The translations under genes and the position numbers were made by a program. A DNA stretch of 64,000 nt from Flavobacterium fluviatile. Lineage in GTDB: Bacteria > Bacteroidota > Bacteroidia > Flavobacteriales > Flavobacteriaceae. Shown here one piece after another: positions 53,901-63,169 of this stretch. The stretch is taken from the NCBI RefSeq assembly GCF_010645065.1, contig NZ_JAADZW010000015.1:62001-126000 (forward strand). Reading direction: 5' to 3'. The first letter of the stretch is position 1, and each line of letters opens with the position of its first letter. The notes below the pieces were generated by a model. It saw only the letters and a list, made by a program, of their open reading frames with translations, had not been told where the DNA came from and did no database searches.

Positions 53901-55156
53901 CAATCAAATTCACCAATAATGGCGGTGAAATTAAAGTGTCGGTAGAACAAGTAGATTCGTTTATGGACAAAAAACCTATGCTTTTTGGGTTTAAAACGGA
54001 TCGATTTGGTAGCCATGTAAAGATTGTTGTCAAAGATACAGGTATTGGAATGGACAAAGAACAACTAGAAAATGTATTTACCAGGTTCTACAATTTAGAT
54101 GTTTCAAAATCCGGAACGGGAATTGGACTTAATTTTACTAAGGCCTTAGTTGAAATGCACAAAGGAAAAATATCGGTAAAAAGTAGTCATAAAAAAGGAA
54201 CTAAATTTACGGTGCGAATTCCAATTGATAATAAAGGCAAGTCAAATGATGTTGAAAATATAAAAAATGAGTTCCTTATTAATTCGATGAAATCGGTTGA
54301 ATATGAAATGTTGATTTCCAATGAAAATATTACTCGCGAACTTTCCAAAACCACCCTCATAACATCTAAATCATTAACGGTATTAATAGTTGAAGATAAC
54401 AGAGAGTTGAGAGCTCATCTGAAAGATGATTTAAAGGATGTTTATACTGTTAAAGAAGCTGTAAATGGAGAAGAAGGTTTAAAAATGGCACGTAAATATT
54501 TTCCGGACATTATTATTAGTGATGTAATGATGCCAAAAATGGACGGATTTGAAATGTGCAGAATTTTAAAATCAGAATTTGAAACCTGTCATATTCCAAT
54601 TATTTTACTGACAGCACGAAATAGAGAAGAAGACTTAATATCCGGATATACAAACGGAGCAGAGGCTTATTTGCCAAAGCCTTTTAAAATGAAGGTATTA
54701 AAAGTTCGGATCCAAAATCTTTTAGAAGCAAAAGAACGGTTAAGAAAAAGATTTTCTGAAATAGGAGGTATATCTCCTTCGCGTGAAATTACCACAAATA
54801 ATTTAGATGAAGTTTTTCTGGATAGAGCAACGAAGGTTGTGATGGATAATATAAGTGATATAGATTTTAAACAAGAAGATTTATTAAAAAGTTTAGGAAT
54901 TGGTAAATCTCAGTTTTATAGAAAAATTAATTCCTTAACTGGAAATAACCCTAGCTATTTTATAAGAACTATTCGCCTTAAATATGCTTCAGAGCTATTA
55001 CAACAAAATACTTATTCCATTAAAGAAGTAACCCATCTGTGTGGTTTTAACTCGACAGCATATTTTAGTAAAACATTCAAAGAATTATTCAATGTTACTC
55101 CTACAGAGTTTATTGAAACTGCTATAGAAGAAAATAAAAATACAAAAGAAAATTAG
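50966..55156 (+). CDS. Hybrid two-component system regulator (HTCS) of the PUL
   Basis: 1396 aa from ATG 50966, which starts a signal peptide (IIFLCFISFNVFSQ); the earlier in-frame ATG at 50828 falls in a terminator. Order: two beta-propellers built of Reg_prop repeats (YLWFGTIDGLNKYNGY, LWIGTNNGLN and many more), a Y_Y_Y domain, one membrane helix (WAYLLYIIFGMGLVWFFMNLY), HisKA with phospho-acceptor His861 in VNVSHEFRTPLT, HATPase_c (DTGIGM, GTGIGLNF), a receiver domain with Asp1186 (IIISDVMMPKMDGFEM) and an AraC-type HTH (KSLGIGKSQFYRKI, LCGFNSTAYFSKTFKE). Family members bind an oligosaccharide in the periplasm and activate PUL promoters through the HTH. It probably controls the susCD and enzyme operons of this window. 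Confidence 0.95.
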   Translation: MISRINYIIFLCFISFNVFSQFDNLKFENLDTPNGLSSSTCLDIFQDKEGYLWFGTIDGLNKYNGYNFEIFRPILNDSTSISSIRVNAITEDRLGNLWIGTNNGLNFLNKKTNKFSRVNIYSKTSVASNTSEVINELLFDNSTNVLWVATNNGLVKISLAKDYTNLNNLKKDHFVSESRNKKSIDNNTVNLIVKDKNNTIWVGTNGEHLNKYNPTKNNFDRIYIQKQKQYELNHLAKRVYIDSDGDFWIGNDISNIILWKPKAGIFTHIAIGKVQAPIQDLYQDKNGILWASTDGEGLFLYNKKQGRLQQHLVNNPLDAFSLPNNQPSTIYEDHKGIFWIGSYDKGVSKLDPSKYSFGHYYYKSNNINGLNGKIIQSVLQDSKNRIWLSAYNGGLNLFDEKNNSFQHFAHTASPNSISSNKILYTFESADKNIWVCTLDGGLNKFNPDTHQVQRFYHNESDPHSIGQNSVWAGVEDNKKRIWLGLRSEGLNIYNPADKKFYSYKSDLNAQHNLLSNFVFSLFIDSKNRLFVGTTLGVNMVYLNKLNGFIPKKINFSEINVNGIKGQRINYITEDHLGNIWVGADSGIYQLDANLKLVKSYNSQNGLPNNLVVGIKEDNQHNLWITTKSGMSLLNPKTGHIRNFNIHDGLQGTEFQSKSIEKTRDGRIIVGGINGFNIFNPKDITIKSSVKLTPKITSFRLNNKKIEAGDLVNGRILLKESITQVDEMVLDYNENYISFEFLALYFENPEQVQYSYKLVGLEKEFVNVGSRRDVNYSNLLPGEYTFEVKASIDGKWENAKTAQITFKILSPPWKTWWAYLLYIIFGMGLVWFFMNLYQKYIQDAQEHKLDLMKIQFFVNVSHEFRTPLTLILNPLDKILGNITDPDIIKSSTLSAQRSARRLLHLVNQLLDYRKMDAGMAPLQVERGDFVKFTENIFVLFKGLAEKKEITYKFESGSKRIVSLFDFDKVEKIITNLISNAIKFTNNGGEIKVSVEQVDSFMDKKPMLFGFKTDRFGSHVKIVVKDTGIGMDKEQLENVFTRFYNLDVSKSGTGIGLNFTKALVEMHKGKISVKSSHKKGTKFTVRIPIDNKGKSNDVENIKNEFLINSMKSVEYEMLISNENITRELSKTTLITSKSLTVLIVEDNRELRAHLKDDLKDVYTVKEAVNGEEGLKMARKYFPDIIISDVMMPKMDGFEMCRILKSEFETCHIPIILLTARNREEDLISGYTNGAEAYLPKPFKMKVLKVRIQNLLEAKERLRKRFSEIGGISPSREITTNNLDEVFLDRATKVVMDNISDIDFKQEDLLKSLGIGKSQFYRKINSLTGNNPSYFIRTIRLKYASELLQQNTYSIKEVTHLCGFNSTAYFSKTFKELFNVTPTEFIETAIEENKNTKEN

Positions 55157-55719
55157 TAGTGCAACAGGCATAGCTCGTTTCAATAAACAGAATAATTTAT
55201 TTTAATATATAGTTTATTAAAACTTTATATTGAAAATCATTGTATATTAACCTGTAAGCGAAAATGTTCGGTTATTTTAGAGTTGAACTTACATTCGATT
55301 TAATAGAGGATATTTAGCATGTTAATGAGGATGAACAGGCATTTCCTTTTAATTTCTATTCTTTTGAGATGTTTCTTTAAATTAAAGAACTGCGTTTAGA
55401 ATGCTATTTCAAAACATTAAATCTGTATTTTATTGTACCGACCAACATGCAATATTGATAGGATAACTGTTGCGCACGTTTTTATATATCTGCATTATAA
55501 TTTAAATATAGATTTTTTCGTAGTACTAATCACCACACATATTGTATGTTGTAAAGTCTCATTGAAAAATGTACATAAAGGCTTCGTTAAAAAAAATGAG
55601 GTAAGATGGAATATTGTATGTTTTTTTTTAAAAAGGTGTCAGAATTTTTCCAGCAATAAAAAAACGGCTGCAAGCAAAAATAGTACTTACAGCCGCTAAA
55701 AAAACCAAACTAAACTTAT
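55157..55719. other. 563-bp convergent gap between HTCS (+) and susD-2 (-)
   Basis: AT-rich, with the minus-strand terminator at its right end. An 88-codon plus-strand ORF (55433-55699) has no recognisable features and runs into the terminator stem, so I do not call it a gene. No clear plus-strand terminator for the HTCS gene was found. Confidence 0.5.
55658..55695 (-). terminator. Rho-independent terminator of the susC-susD pair 2 operon
   Basis: Read on the minus strand, CGGCTGTAAG (55695-55686) pairs with CTTGCAGCCG (55674-55665), with one mismatch, followed by seven T residues (55664-55658). It lies 25 bp after the SusD stop codon. Confidence 0.85.
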
Positions 55720-57630
55720 TTACCAACCTGGATTTTGTACCAGGTTTGGATTTATTTTTATTTCATTGGTCGGAATAGGATCTACATAATTCTTTTTAGA
55801 GAATGATCTATTTCCTGCAATATCAAAAATCAGTGCTCCAGGTTTTGTTTTGGCAATCCCAGAATAGGTAGAGGTGCTTTGCACAGTTGTGGTTAATCCA
55901 TATGGAAAAGCGCCTGGAGTGTAAATCTTTTGGCTAGGAAATTTTGGATTATTAGCAGTTTCATACTCTGTTCCTGCAATATAATTTAAACAAACATTTT
56001 GGTTCAGCTCTGCCTCAGCAATACCCCAACGCTTTAAGTCATCAAAACGGAAATTTTCTCCATCTAATTCGATAGCTCTTTCACGGCGTATTTCGCCCAG
56101 CATATTTAAATCATTATAAGGAGCAATCAATGTTTGAGTTAATGGGGCAACTCCAGAGCGGATGCGTATCTTATTGATTGAGATATTTAAATCAGCATCA
56201 GATATGCTACCGTTTCCTAACTCGCATGTCGCTTCTGCGTAAATTAACATCACTTCTGCCAAGCGGATATGTGGATAATTGTAAGATTCTTGTCTAGTCT
56301 CACGCAGTTTATGCTCAGTTGTGAATTTTCTACCTTCATAACCTACATCACGACCTCCGCCAGGAGATGTTAAAACTGGGACATACCTGTAATCGAAATT
56401 GATTCCACTGTTTGCAAATGGCACACCATATTGCGCTCCGCCACCATTAGTGCTGGATCCCCATCCCCAATATTCCTTAAGAGGTTCACTAACAAAACTT
56501 CTTAATCGGTAATCGCGGTTTTGAAATTCATCTGTCATCTTTGCATATCCCTTAAATACACTTGAATATTGAACAGGTAACCCATCAGTACACAGATACA
56601 TATCCATCAATTTTCTTGAAGGACAAATTGGTCGTGCATGAGTAAGATTTTGATTAATTTTTCTAAGTGTAAAATCGAAAACAGTTTGAAAAATAAATTC
56701 CTTGTTATTGGCTTTAGTTAATCTGGCTGGATTTGAACCGGCATCTTCCAAATTAAATAGGTAAAACAAATGTCTTTCGCCCATAGTTGCACGTTGGTCC
56801 CATAGCTCAAAAGCCCCGCTGTTCATTACCTCAAGCGATGCCTGTTTGGCATTAGTTAACATAGTTGTAATGCTTGGATAATTTGCAGGTTTATTAGAGC
56901 CTGCGCCCACAGTTACGCCGTCACCATCTGTATCTTCGCCAACATATTTTTCCCATGTTGCTTCATAAAGTAAAATCCTAGCTTTTAAAGATTTTGCAGC
57001 TTCCTTAGATAATAGACCTTGAGTAGCTGTACCCATTGAAGCAGCTGCAGGTAAACCTTCAATTGCAATATTTAAGTCATTAATTATTTGAGTGACAACT
57101 TCATATCGGCTATTTCTTTTGCCATATAACTCAGGAGAGTTTACATCAAGCGAACGAGTTATAATAGGAACACCGCCAAACCTTTTCAATAAAAGGTAGT
57201 GATGCCACGCTCGGAAAAAATGAGCAGTAGCTACTGGGACTACAATCTGTTTTTTATCACCAGTATAAATTTGTCCTTTTTCAATTAATTGATTTACTGC
57301 TCTAAGATAAATATAGTTGTTTTTCCATATATCGTCAGTTGTTGGAGTTACAGAAGTTCCACGGCCATATACATCTAAACTGGATAAATTTCCTGACAAA
57401 TCAGATGAGTCATCTCCTTCATTTGATTCATGTCCCTCATAATCAAAGCCCAATCGCGTATAAAAATAGTTTGATGCTTTTACAAAATCGGCTGGAGTGT
57501 CATAATAAGTTGCTTCGCTTACCACATCTTGTGGTTGCTGATCCAGAAAATCTTCACAACCTGTCAAGATAAGTAAAGGTAATAGAATGGCAAGCCCAAT
57601 TTTTTTGATATATTTAATTGTATTTTTCAT
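55720..57630 (-). CDS. susD: SusD/RagB-family lipoprotein (pair 2)
   Basis: 636 aa lipoprotein: lipobox LLILTGC with Cys25 followed by EDFLDQQPQ. RagB/SusD landmarks: FFRAWHHYLLLKRFGGVPIITR, KSLKARILLYEATWEKY, HIRLAEVMLIYAEATCELGNG, EIRRERAIELDGENFRFDDLKRWG. Length is at the upper end of the normal range with no obvious insertion, unlike the SusD at 29522. It should bind oligosaccharide at the cell surface and cap the SusC encoded 23 bp upstream. It is transcribed opposite to all enzyme genes of the window and convergent with the HTCS gene. Confidence 0.94.
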   Translation of the reverse strand: MKNTIKYIKKIGLAILLPLLILTGCEDFLDQQPQDVVSEATYYDTPADFVKASNYFYTRLGFDYEGHESNEGDDSSDLSGNLSSLDVYGRGTSVTPTTDDIWKNNYIYLRAVNQLIEKGQIYTGDKKQIVVPVATAHFFRAWHHYLLLKRFGGVPIITRSLDVNSPELYGKRNSRYEVVTQIINDLNIAIEGLPAAASMGTATQGLLSKEAAKSLKARILLYEATWEKYVGEDTDGDGVTVGAGSNKPANYPSITTMLTNAKQASLEVMNSGAFELWDQRATMGERHLFYLFNLEDAGSNPARLTKANNKEFIFQTVFDFTLRKINQNLTHARPICPSRKLMDMYLCTDGLPVQYSSVFKGYAKMTDEFQNRDYRLRSFVSEPLKEYWGWGSSTNGGGAQYGVPFANSGINFDYRYVPVLTSPGGGRDVGYEGRKFTTEHKLRETRQESYNYPHIRLAEVMLIYAEATCELGNGSISDADLNISINKIRIRSGVAPLTQTLIAPYNDLNMLGEIRRERAIELDGENFRFDDLKRWGIAEAELNQNVCLNYIAGTEYETANNPKFPSQKIYTPGAFPYGLTTTVQSTSTYSGIAKTKPGALIFDIAGNRSFSKKNYVDPIPTNEIKINPNLVQNPGW

Positions 57631-57653
57631 ATTTTGTTCAAATAAATTATAGA

Positions 57654-60600
57654 TTAAAAAGTAAGGTCTAAGCCTAATAACATTGTTGAAACATAAGGTA
57701 CTGTTGATCCCTGAGAAGCTCCCGATACCATTTCAGGATCCATCCCGTCATTTACATTGGATATAACAAAGAGGTCGTTTCCAGTTAACGATATGCGTAA
57801 GTTTTTAATGGCTGATTTATCCAGCAAGTACCTCGGCAGGCTATATCCTACTGAAAGTACTTTTGCTCTCATGTAAGAAGCTTTTATAACATTAACATCA
57901 TTGTTCTGATCATAATTCCATATTCTTCTTGCCGTGTTATAGTACATAGCAGGATATTGTGCATCAGTATTATTTTCAGACCATGTATTTCCCAGGAAAG
58001 CTGAGTTTTGGTTGGTAAACCAGCTTGCAAATGGAGCAGATAAGGCTCCGGTTCTTACAATATTTTGCTGGCCTACACCTTGAAAGAATGCACTAAAATC
58101 AAATCCTTTATACTCCATACCTAAGCGCAGACCAAAACTATAATGAGGATTTGCATCACCGTAATAAACTAAGTCATCTGTATCTATTATCCCATCACCA
58201 TTTGCATCAACACGGTTGAGGGCTCCAGGAACTAAACGGTCTGCACTTCTGTATTTAGGAAGCAGTGTCCCTGCCTTCATTACATTCTGATTCGAAGGAT
58301 CTGCGAAACCATATTGATTATAATAAGCCAAAACCTGATCTTCCGTGGTTAGAACACCATTTGTTTTGTAAGTATATATTGAATTTAAAGGTTTACCTTC
58401 TACAATTGCATTGTTCCCTTTTACAATGGCAGTTTTTCCCTCCATGCGGGTTACCTCACTTTTACTGTCCCATACCATTAATCCTATATTATATTTAAAA
58501 TTTTCTCCAATTTTATCCTTCCAGTTCAAAGAAGCTTCCCAGCCATTAGTTGTAAAATCACCACTATTGGTTTTTGGAGCAGTTCCTCCCAAAACCTGAG
58601 GATAGGTAATATTGACTAACATATCATTATTTTTACGAATAAAATATTCAAACGTCCCGCTCAATCTATTTTTTAATGCTGCAAAATCGAGGGCAAAGTT
58701 TGTCGTAGCTACACGTTCCCATGTACGATCTGTTGATGTAATGGCTCCAATCCACGCAGTATTAGCCAAGGTAGGGTTTGAACCAAATTGAGTGGATCCT
58801 GTACTCATATTAGAGATGTAATCATAAGTTCCGATTCCTGTAACTGAACCAGTCTCTCCATATGAAGCCCGTAACTTCAAATTATCAAAAACATTGGCTT
58901 TTTTAATAAAATTCATTTCAGAGAGACGAATACCTGCTGATGCACTGTAAAAGTTTTTCCATCTAAAATCAGGGTGGAGACGAGAAGATCCATCTCGACG
59001 GCCTAAAGCCTCTAATAGATAAATGCCATTATAGTCATAGTTGATTTTACCTATATAAGACACTAAACCCACTGCATTACTCCCGCCTTTGTTAGTTTGA
59101 GTAGTAACATCGCCAGTATTTAAATCATCTAAGTCATCATCAGTCATATTAGAACGAAACATTTCATAGTTGTTAGTTTGCGTTTCTTCAGCTGTTATCC
59201 CAGCTAATAAACCAATATTATGTTGTCCAAACGAGCGCAAATAGTTTCCTTGTATTACATGATTTTGAAAACTAATTTTAGTTTGATTTATTCGTACGCT
59301 AGAAGATAGTAAAGTAGTTGGGGTATAAGAAACGTTCCCATCCCAGTCATACATTGTTACAGAAGTGGTTCTGGCATTTTTATTTCCATTCCTTGAACTA
59401 AAATTTCCATTGTATTTAAATGACAAACCCTTTACATATTTGTTGAAATTCAGATTTAATGTAGTTCCAAAACGTATAATTTCCTCAACATTTTCAATCC
59501 GCCCTCCTTCATCCAGTTTAGCTAATAAGTTATTCCCTCCAAAAATGTCATAATATTGTCCCTGAGGATTGTATAATGGGAAAAGATACATATCTTGTAT
59601 ACCGTGTCCCACACCTTGAGTAGGTTCGTCTACTAAACGATTATCATACGATACAATAAAATCAGTACTTATTACATCGCTTATTTTGTAATTCAAATTG
59701 GTACGAAAATTAATTTTCTTGGCTCCATCATATACAAAAGCAATAGGTGAACGCTCATTAGAATATCCAATTGAAGTTCTATAGGTAGCATTTTCATTTC
59801 CACCGGAGAATGATAAGTCATGTCTCTGAGAAAAAGTTGGACTGTAAACAGCATCAAACTGGTTTACATCCGAAAAGCGATGTACCTTTCCATTCCAGTT
59901 GTAAGTGTCTGGTGCCATAGGCATCGTTCCATCAATTATTGAAAGTAACTCTGGTCGCGTAAAGAAACGATAGTTACCAGCAGCATACTGTGTAACACCA
60001 TTAGCATCCATATATTCAATTTCATCATTATCGCCTGCTTCTAACCACATTTTTGCCCAATCTTTTAGATTAGTAACGGGAAAATCTTTTGGGAAATTAA
60101 TTTGGGTTTCACCTCTGTAACTTATTTGCATTTTCCCTCTTTTACCTTTTTTGGTTGTGACTAAAATAACTCCTCCAGCTGCTTTTGTTCCAAAAATAGC
60201 CGCCGCCCCATCTTTTAAAACTGAATAGGTTTCAATATCATTTGGATTAATAGTAGAAAGCTGCCATTCAGGAATCTCTAATCCATCTAATAAAATAAGA
60301 GGGCCAATGTCATTAACAGAAATGTCACCACGAATCTTAATATTTACACCATCATTTCCAGGACGTGAAGATGTTCGTGTAACCACTACCCCTGGTGCTT
60401 CTCCCTGTAAAGCTAATGCGGCACTCGATGTACCTTTACTTCTTGTAACATCATCTCCTTTTAATTGGGTTACAGAACCTGTAAGGGTAGTCTTTTTTTG
60501 AGTTCCGAAACCTACCACGATTACCTCATTCAAACTTGAGATGTCTTGTTTTAGTGAAACATTTACAGTAGTTGAAGTTCCAATTTTTACTTCCTGAGTG

Positions 60601-60929
60601 ATATATCCGATATAACTAACGACTAAAATGCCATTACTGTCCGGAACACTAATCGAGTAATTACCATCAAAATCGGTAGTAGTTACAATTTTTGTACCCT
60701 TGACCATAATATTTGCACCAGGAATTCCTAAATTGTCAGATGCACTTACAATTTTTCCTTTTATTGTTTTACTCTGGGGAGAATTAAATGTAGCGCTTTT
60801 TACAGCAAGTTTATTTGTAGGCGAAATTGCATACATTTGAGTGGACAAACAGATAATCAGCAAACCTACCATCCAATATGGATTTGCTAACGAACTCAGT
60901 TTGGACTGATTTAATTTTGGTTTAAGCAT
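57654..60929 (-). CDS. susC: SusC-family TonB-dependent transporter (pair 2)
   Basis: 1091 aa. N-terminal signal with hydrophobic stretch WMVGLLIICLSTQMYA; carboxypeptidase-D-like domain (IKGKIVSASDNLGIPGANIM, VVSYIGYITQEV), TonB-box-like LNEVIVVGFGTQKK, plug with LTGSVTQLKGDDV and YSVLKDGAAAIFGTKAAGGVILV, then the beta-barrel ending LLGLDLTF. The segment GAAAIFGTKAAGG replaces the more common SATAIYGSRAANG. It is only distantly related to the SusC at 26276, so the two pairs probably import different oligosaccharides or belong to two adjoining PULs. Its divergent neighbour is kduI, which suggests uronate-containing oligosaccharides. Confidence 0.95.
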   Translation of the reverse strand: MLKPKLNQSKLSSLANPYWMVGLLIICLSTQMYAISPTNKLAVKSATFNSPQSKTIKGKIVSASDNLGIPGANIMVKGTKIVTTTDFDGNYSISVPDSNGILVVSYIGYITQEVKIGTSTTVNVSLKQDISSLNEVIVVGFGTQKKTTLTGSVTQLKGDDVTRSKGTSSAALALQGEAPGVVVTRTSSRPGNDGVNIKIRGDISVNDIGPLILLDGLEIPEWQLSTINPNDIETYSVLKDGAAAIFGTKAAGGVILVTTKKGKRGKMQISYRGETQINFPKDFPVTNLKDWAKMWLEAGDNDEIEYMDANGVTQYAAGNYRFFTRPELLSIIDGTMPMAPDTYNWNGKVHRFSDVNQFDAVYSPTFSQRHDLSFSGGNENATYRTSIGYSNERSPIAFVYDGAKKINFRTNLNYKISDVISTDFIVSYDNRLVDEPTQGVGHGIQDMYLFPLYNPQGQYYDIFGGNNLLAKLDEGGRIENVEEIIRFGTTLNLNFNKYVKGLSFKYNGNFSSRNGNKNARTTSVTMYDWDGNVSYTPTTLLSSSVRINQTKISFQNHVIQGNYLRSFGQHNIGLLAGITAEETQTNNYEMFRSNMTDDDLDDLNTGDVTTQTNKGGSNAVGLVSYIGKINYDYNGIYLLEALGRRDGSSRLHPDFRWKNFYSASAGIRLSEMNFIKKANVFDNLKLRASYGETGSVTGIGTYDYISNMSTGSTQFGSNPTLANTAWIGAITSTDRTWERVATTNFALDFAALKNRLSGTFEYFIRKNNDMLVNITYPQVLGGTAPKTNSGDFTTNGWEASLNWKDKIGENFKYNIGLMVWDSKSEVTRMEGKTAIVKGNNAIVEGKPLNSIYTYKTNGVLTTEDQVLAYYNQYGFADPSNQNVMKAGTLLPKYRSADRLVPGALNRVDANGDGIIDTDDLVYYGDANPHYSFGLRLGMEYKGFDFSAFFQGVGQQNIVRTGALSAPFASWFTNQNSAFLGNTWSENNTDAQYPAMYYNTARRIWNYDQNNDVNVIKASYMRAKVLSVGYSLPRYLLDKSAIKNLRISLTGNDLFVISNVNDGMDPEMVSGASQGSTVPYVSTMLLGLDLTF

Positions 60930-61489
60930 AAAGTTTAATTTAAAGTTAGTTAATGAGTTTATTCAAATAGTTAATGCAATGTTAATTATATTGAAATCCT
61001 CAGATGATAAATTATTACTCAAAAATGATAATTTATGGTTCTTTTTTTTTAGTCACAGCTTAATATTTATAATAACTAAAACCTTATTTCTTCTATCCAA
61101 TATTATAAATTCCACACTTGGTAATTGTTTAAGTATGAGGTTAATTAGAATGTTAATTATGCGATGATTATAAAAAATAGTTTTTATTAAAAATTATTGG
61201 GATAATTCTATGTGTGAAATGTATTTTTAGCTTACTTCAATTTTATAAAAACAAAATAAATTGTCTTACTTTATAAGTCATGTTATTGAAATAAGTTTTA
61301 TGAGTAAGTATTGCCTATTTAATTATGTGTTATAGTTTTTGAATTATAATTTATCAATCAACATTCTTACTGTGTGTATTTTTGCACTAATAAATGCATT
61401 TTAAATCTAAATTAAATGGTCAATTTTTTTTTGGATTTTACAGTGTCTGATACAAGTTGTGTTAGTTAAATTAATATTAGCATAGCGAG
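60930..61489. other. 560-bp divergent promoter region between susC-2 (-) and kduI (+)
   Basis: Very AT-rich with no gene. It must hold the promoters of the minus-strand susCD operon and of the plus-strand kduI operon. A 12-bp direct repeat AATGTTAATTAT occurs at 60978-60989 and 61149-61160. A candidate -7 box for kduI is at 61377. A 62-codon ORF (60979-61167) looks like chance. Confidence 0.5.
61377..61384 (+). promoter_or_regulatory. Candidate Bacteroidota -7 promoter box for kduI
   Basis: TATTTTTG fits the Bacteroidota -7 consensus TAnnTTTG and lies about 113-134 bp before the possible kduI starts. A clear TTG-type -33 element at the right distance was not seen, so this is only a candidate in an AT-rich background. 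Confidence 0.25.
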
Positions 61490-61510
61490 ATGATTTTAAA
61501 ACAAGATATT

Positions 61511-62347
61511 ATGATGAAATTTAACTGTAGGTATGCCTCGAACCCCACTGCTGTAAAACAATATGATACAGAACGGTTACGAGAAGAATTTTTAATTGAT
61601 GATTTGATGAGGAATAATGAGATAAATTTAACATATACTCATTATGACAGGTATATTGTGGGCTCAGCAACTCCATTAAATTCTTTAATTCTGGAAACAA
61701 TTGATCCCCTGAAATCTTCTTATTTTTTGGAAAGAAGGGAAATGGGAATCATTAACGTAGGAGGGAATGGCGCTGTCGTTGCGGATGGGGTCACTTACGA
61801 ACTCGGTTTTAAAGATGCTTTATATTTAGGATGCGAAAATAAGGATGTGGTTTTCAAAAGTGATAACGCAAACAATCCTGCAAAGTTTTATATTAATTCT
61901 GCTCCAGCGCACTGTAAATTTCCAAATAAAAAAGTAAGTCTTGCTGAAGCAAAAAAAATAGAATTAGGTACACTTGAAACAGCCAATCATCGTACCGTAA
62001 ACCAAATGATTATTGGTGGAGTTGTAACAACCTGTCAATTGCAAATGGGACTGACGGAATTAAAAACAGGAAGTGTCTGGAATACCATGCCAGCTCACGT
62101 ACACGATCGAAGAATGGAAGTATATTTCTACCTTGATATTCCAGAAAACCAGGCTGTATGTCACTTTATGGGACAACCGCAAGAAACAAGACACATTTGG
62201 ATGCACAACCACCAAGCGGTAATTTCTCCACCATGGTCAATTCACTCGGGAGCAGGAACTTCCAACTATACTTTTATTTGGGGAATGGCCGGTGAGAATT
62301 TAGATTACGGAGATATGGATATAGCTAAAATAACAGACTTAAAATAA
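61511..62347 (+). CDS. kduI: 5-dehydro-4-deoxy-D-glucuronate isomerase (KduI)
   Basis: 278 aa from ATG 61511; ATG 61490 would add seven residues and 61514 remove one, and the family normally starts just before RYASNP. KduI motifs: RYASNPTAVKQYDTERLREEF, THYDRYIVG, MPAHVHDRRMEVYFYLD with two zinc-binding His and the Glu, and SPPWSIHSGAG with the last zinc-ligand His. It isomerises the 4-deoxy-L-threo-5-hexosulose uronate produced after lyase cleavage to 3-deoxy-D-glycero-2,5-hexodiulosonate in the cytoplasm. It forms an operon with kduD (16-bp gap) and shows that at least part of the uptake here is of unsaturated uronates. Confidence 0.95.
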   Translation: MMKFNCRYASNPTAVKQYDTERLREEFLIDDLMRNNEINLTYTHYDRYIVGSATPLNSLILETIDPLKSSYFLERREMGIINVGGNGAVVADGVTYELGFKDALYLGCENKDVVFKSDNANNPAKFYINSAPAHCKFPNKKVSLAEAKKIELGTLETANHRTVNQMIIGGVVTTCQLQMGLTELKTGSVWNTMPAHVHDRRMEVYFYLDIPENQAVCHFMGQPQETRHIWMHNHQAVISPPWSIHSGAGTSNYTFIWGMAGENLDYGDMDIAKITDLK

Positions 62348-62363
62348 GAGAAGAAATAATACA

Positions 62364-63158
62364 ATGACAAATTCATTATTTGATATAAGTGGAAAAGTAG
62401 CTTTGGTTACTGGAAGCACACACGGTTTAGGAATGGCAATGGCCAAAGGTCTAGGTGAATCAGGAGCGACTATTGTAATTAACGGAAACTCATCACAAAC
62501 TAAAATTGACGAAGCGGTAGCTAGTTTTACGGCTGCAGGAATAAAAGCAGTGGGTTACAAATTTGATGTGACCAACGAAGGAGATGTAATAGACGCAATT
62601 GCTGCAATTGAAAAAGAGGTTGGAGTTATTGATATTTTGATCAATAATGCAGGAATCATCAAGAGAATTCCAATTTTAGAAATGGAAGTGGATGATTTTA
62701 AACAAATAATTGATATAGATTTAGTAAGTCCTTTTATTGTTTCGAAGCATGTTGCTAAAGGAATGGTAGCGCGCAGACAAGGAAAAATCATCAATATTTG
62801 CTCAATGATGAGCGAATTAGGACGAAATAGCGTTGGGGCTTATGCTGCAGCCAAAGGTGGTTTGAAAATGTTGACTAAAAACATGGCTACGGAATGGGGG
62901 AGATACAATGTACAAGTGAACGGAATTGGACCAGGTTATTTTGCTACGGAACAAACGGCTCCAATCCGTGTAGACGGGAATCCTTTTAATGAGTTTATTA
63001 TAGGACGCACTCCTGCAGCAAAATGGGGAGATCCTGATGATTTAGCTGGTGCAGCAATCTTTTTATCTTCTAAAGCGAGTGACTTTGTCAACGGTCATAT
63101 TTTGTATGTAGATGGGGGAATTTTAGCAACTATCGGGAAACCGTCTAACGAGATTTAA
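62364..63158 (+). CDS. kduD: 2-dehydro-3-deoxy-D-gluconate 5-dehydrogenase (KduD), SDR family
   Basis: 264 aa short-chain dehydrogenase. TGSTHGLGMAMAKGL is the nucleotide-binding TGxxxGxG motif, NNAG follows in the middle, the catalytic Tyr/Lys are in YAAAK (SVGAYAAAKGGLK) with Ser in ICSMMSE, and the C terminus has the substrate loop and YVDGGI. KduD members reduce 3-deoxy-D-glycero-2,5-hexodiulosonate to 2-keto-3-deoxygluconate, the step after KduI; the pairing with kduI makes this assignment much firmer than the SDR fold alone. The next steps (KDG kinase and aldolase) are not in the window. Confidence 0.93.
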   Translation: MTNSLFDISGKVALVTGSTHGLGMAMAKGLGESGATIVINGNSSQTKIDEAVASFTAAGIKAVGYKFDVTNEGDVIDAIAAIEKEVGVIDILINNAGIIKRIPILEMEVDDFKQIIDIDLVSPFIVSKHVAKGMVARRQGKIINICSMMSELGRNSVGAYAAAKGGLKMLTKNMATEWGRYNVQVNGIGPGYFATEQTAPIRVDGNPFNEFIIGRTPAAKWGDPDDLAGAAIFLSSKASDFVNGHILYVDGGILATIGKPSNEI

Positions 63159-63169
63159 AAAAAGACAAT

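Noticed and set aside
55433..55699. 88-codon plus-strand ORF after the HTCS gene
   Set aside because: No recognisable domain, low-complexity AT-rich composition, and its end overlaps the minus-strand terminator of the susD gene.
60979..61167. 62-codon ORF in the divergent promoter region
   Set aside because: Composition looks random, it has no good ribosome-binding site and it lies in DNA that must hold two promoters.
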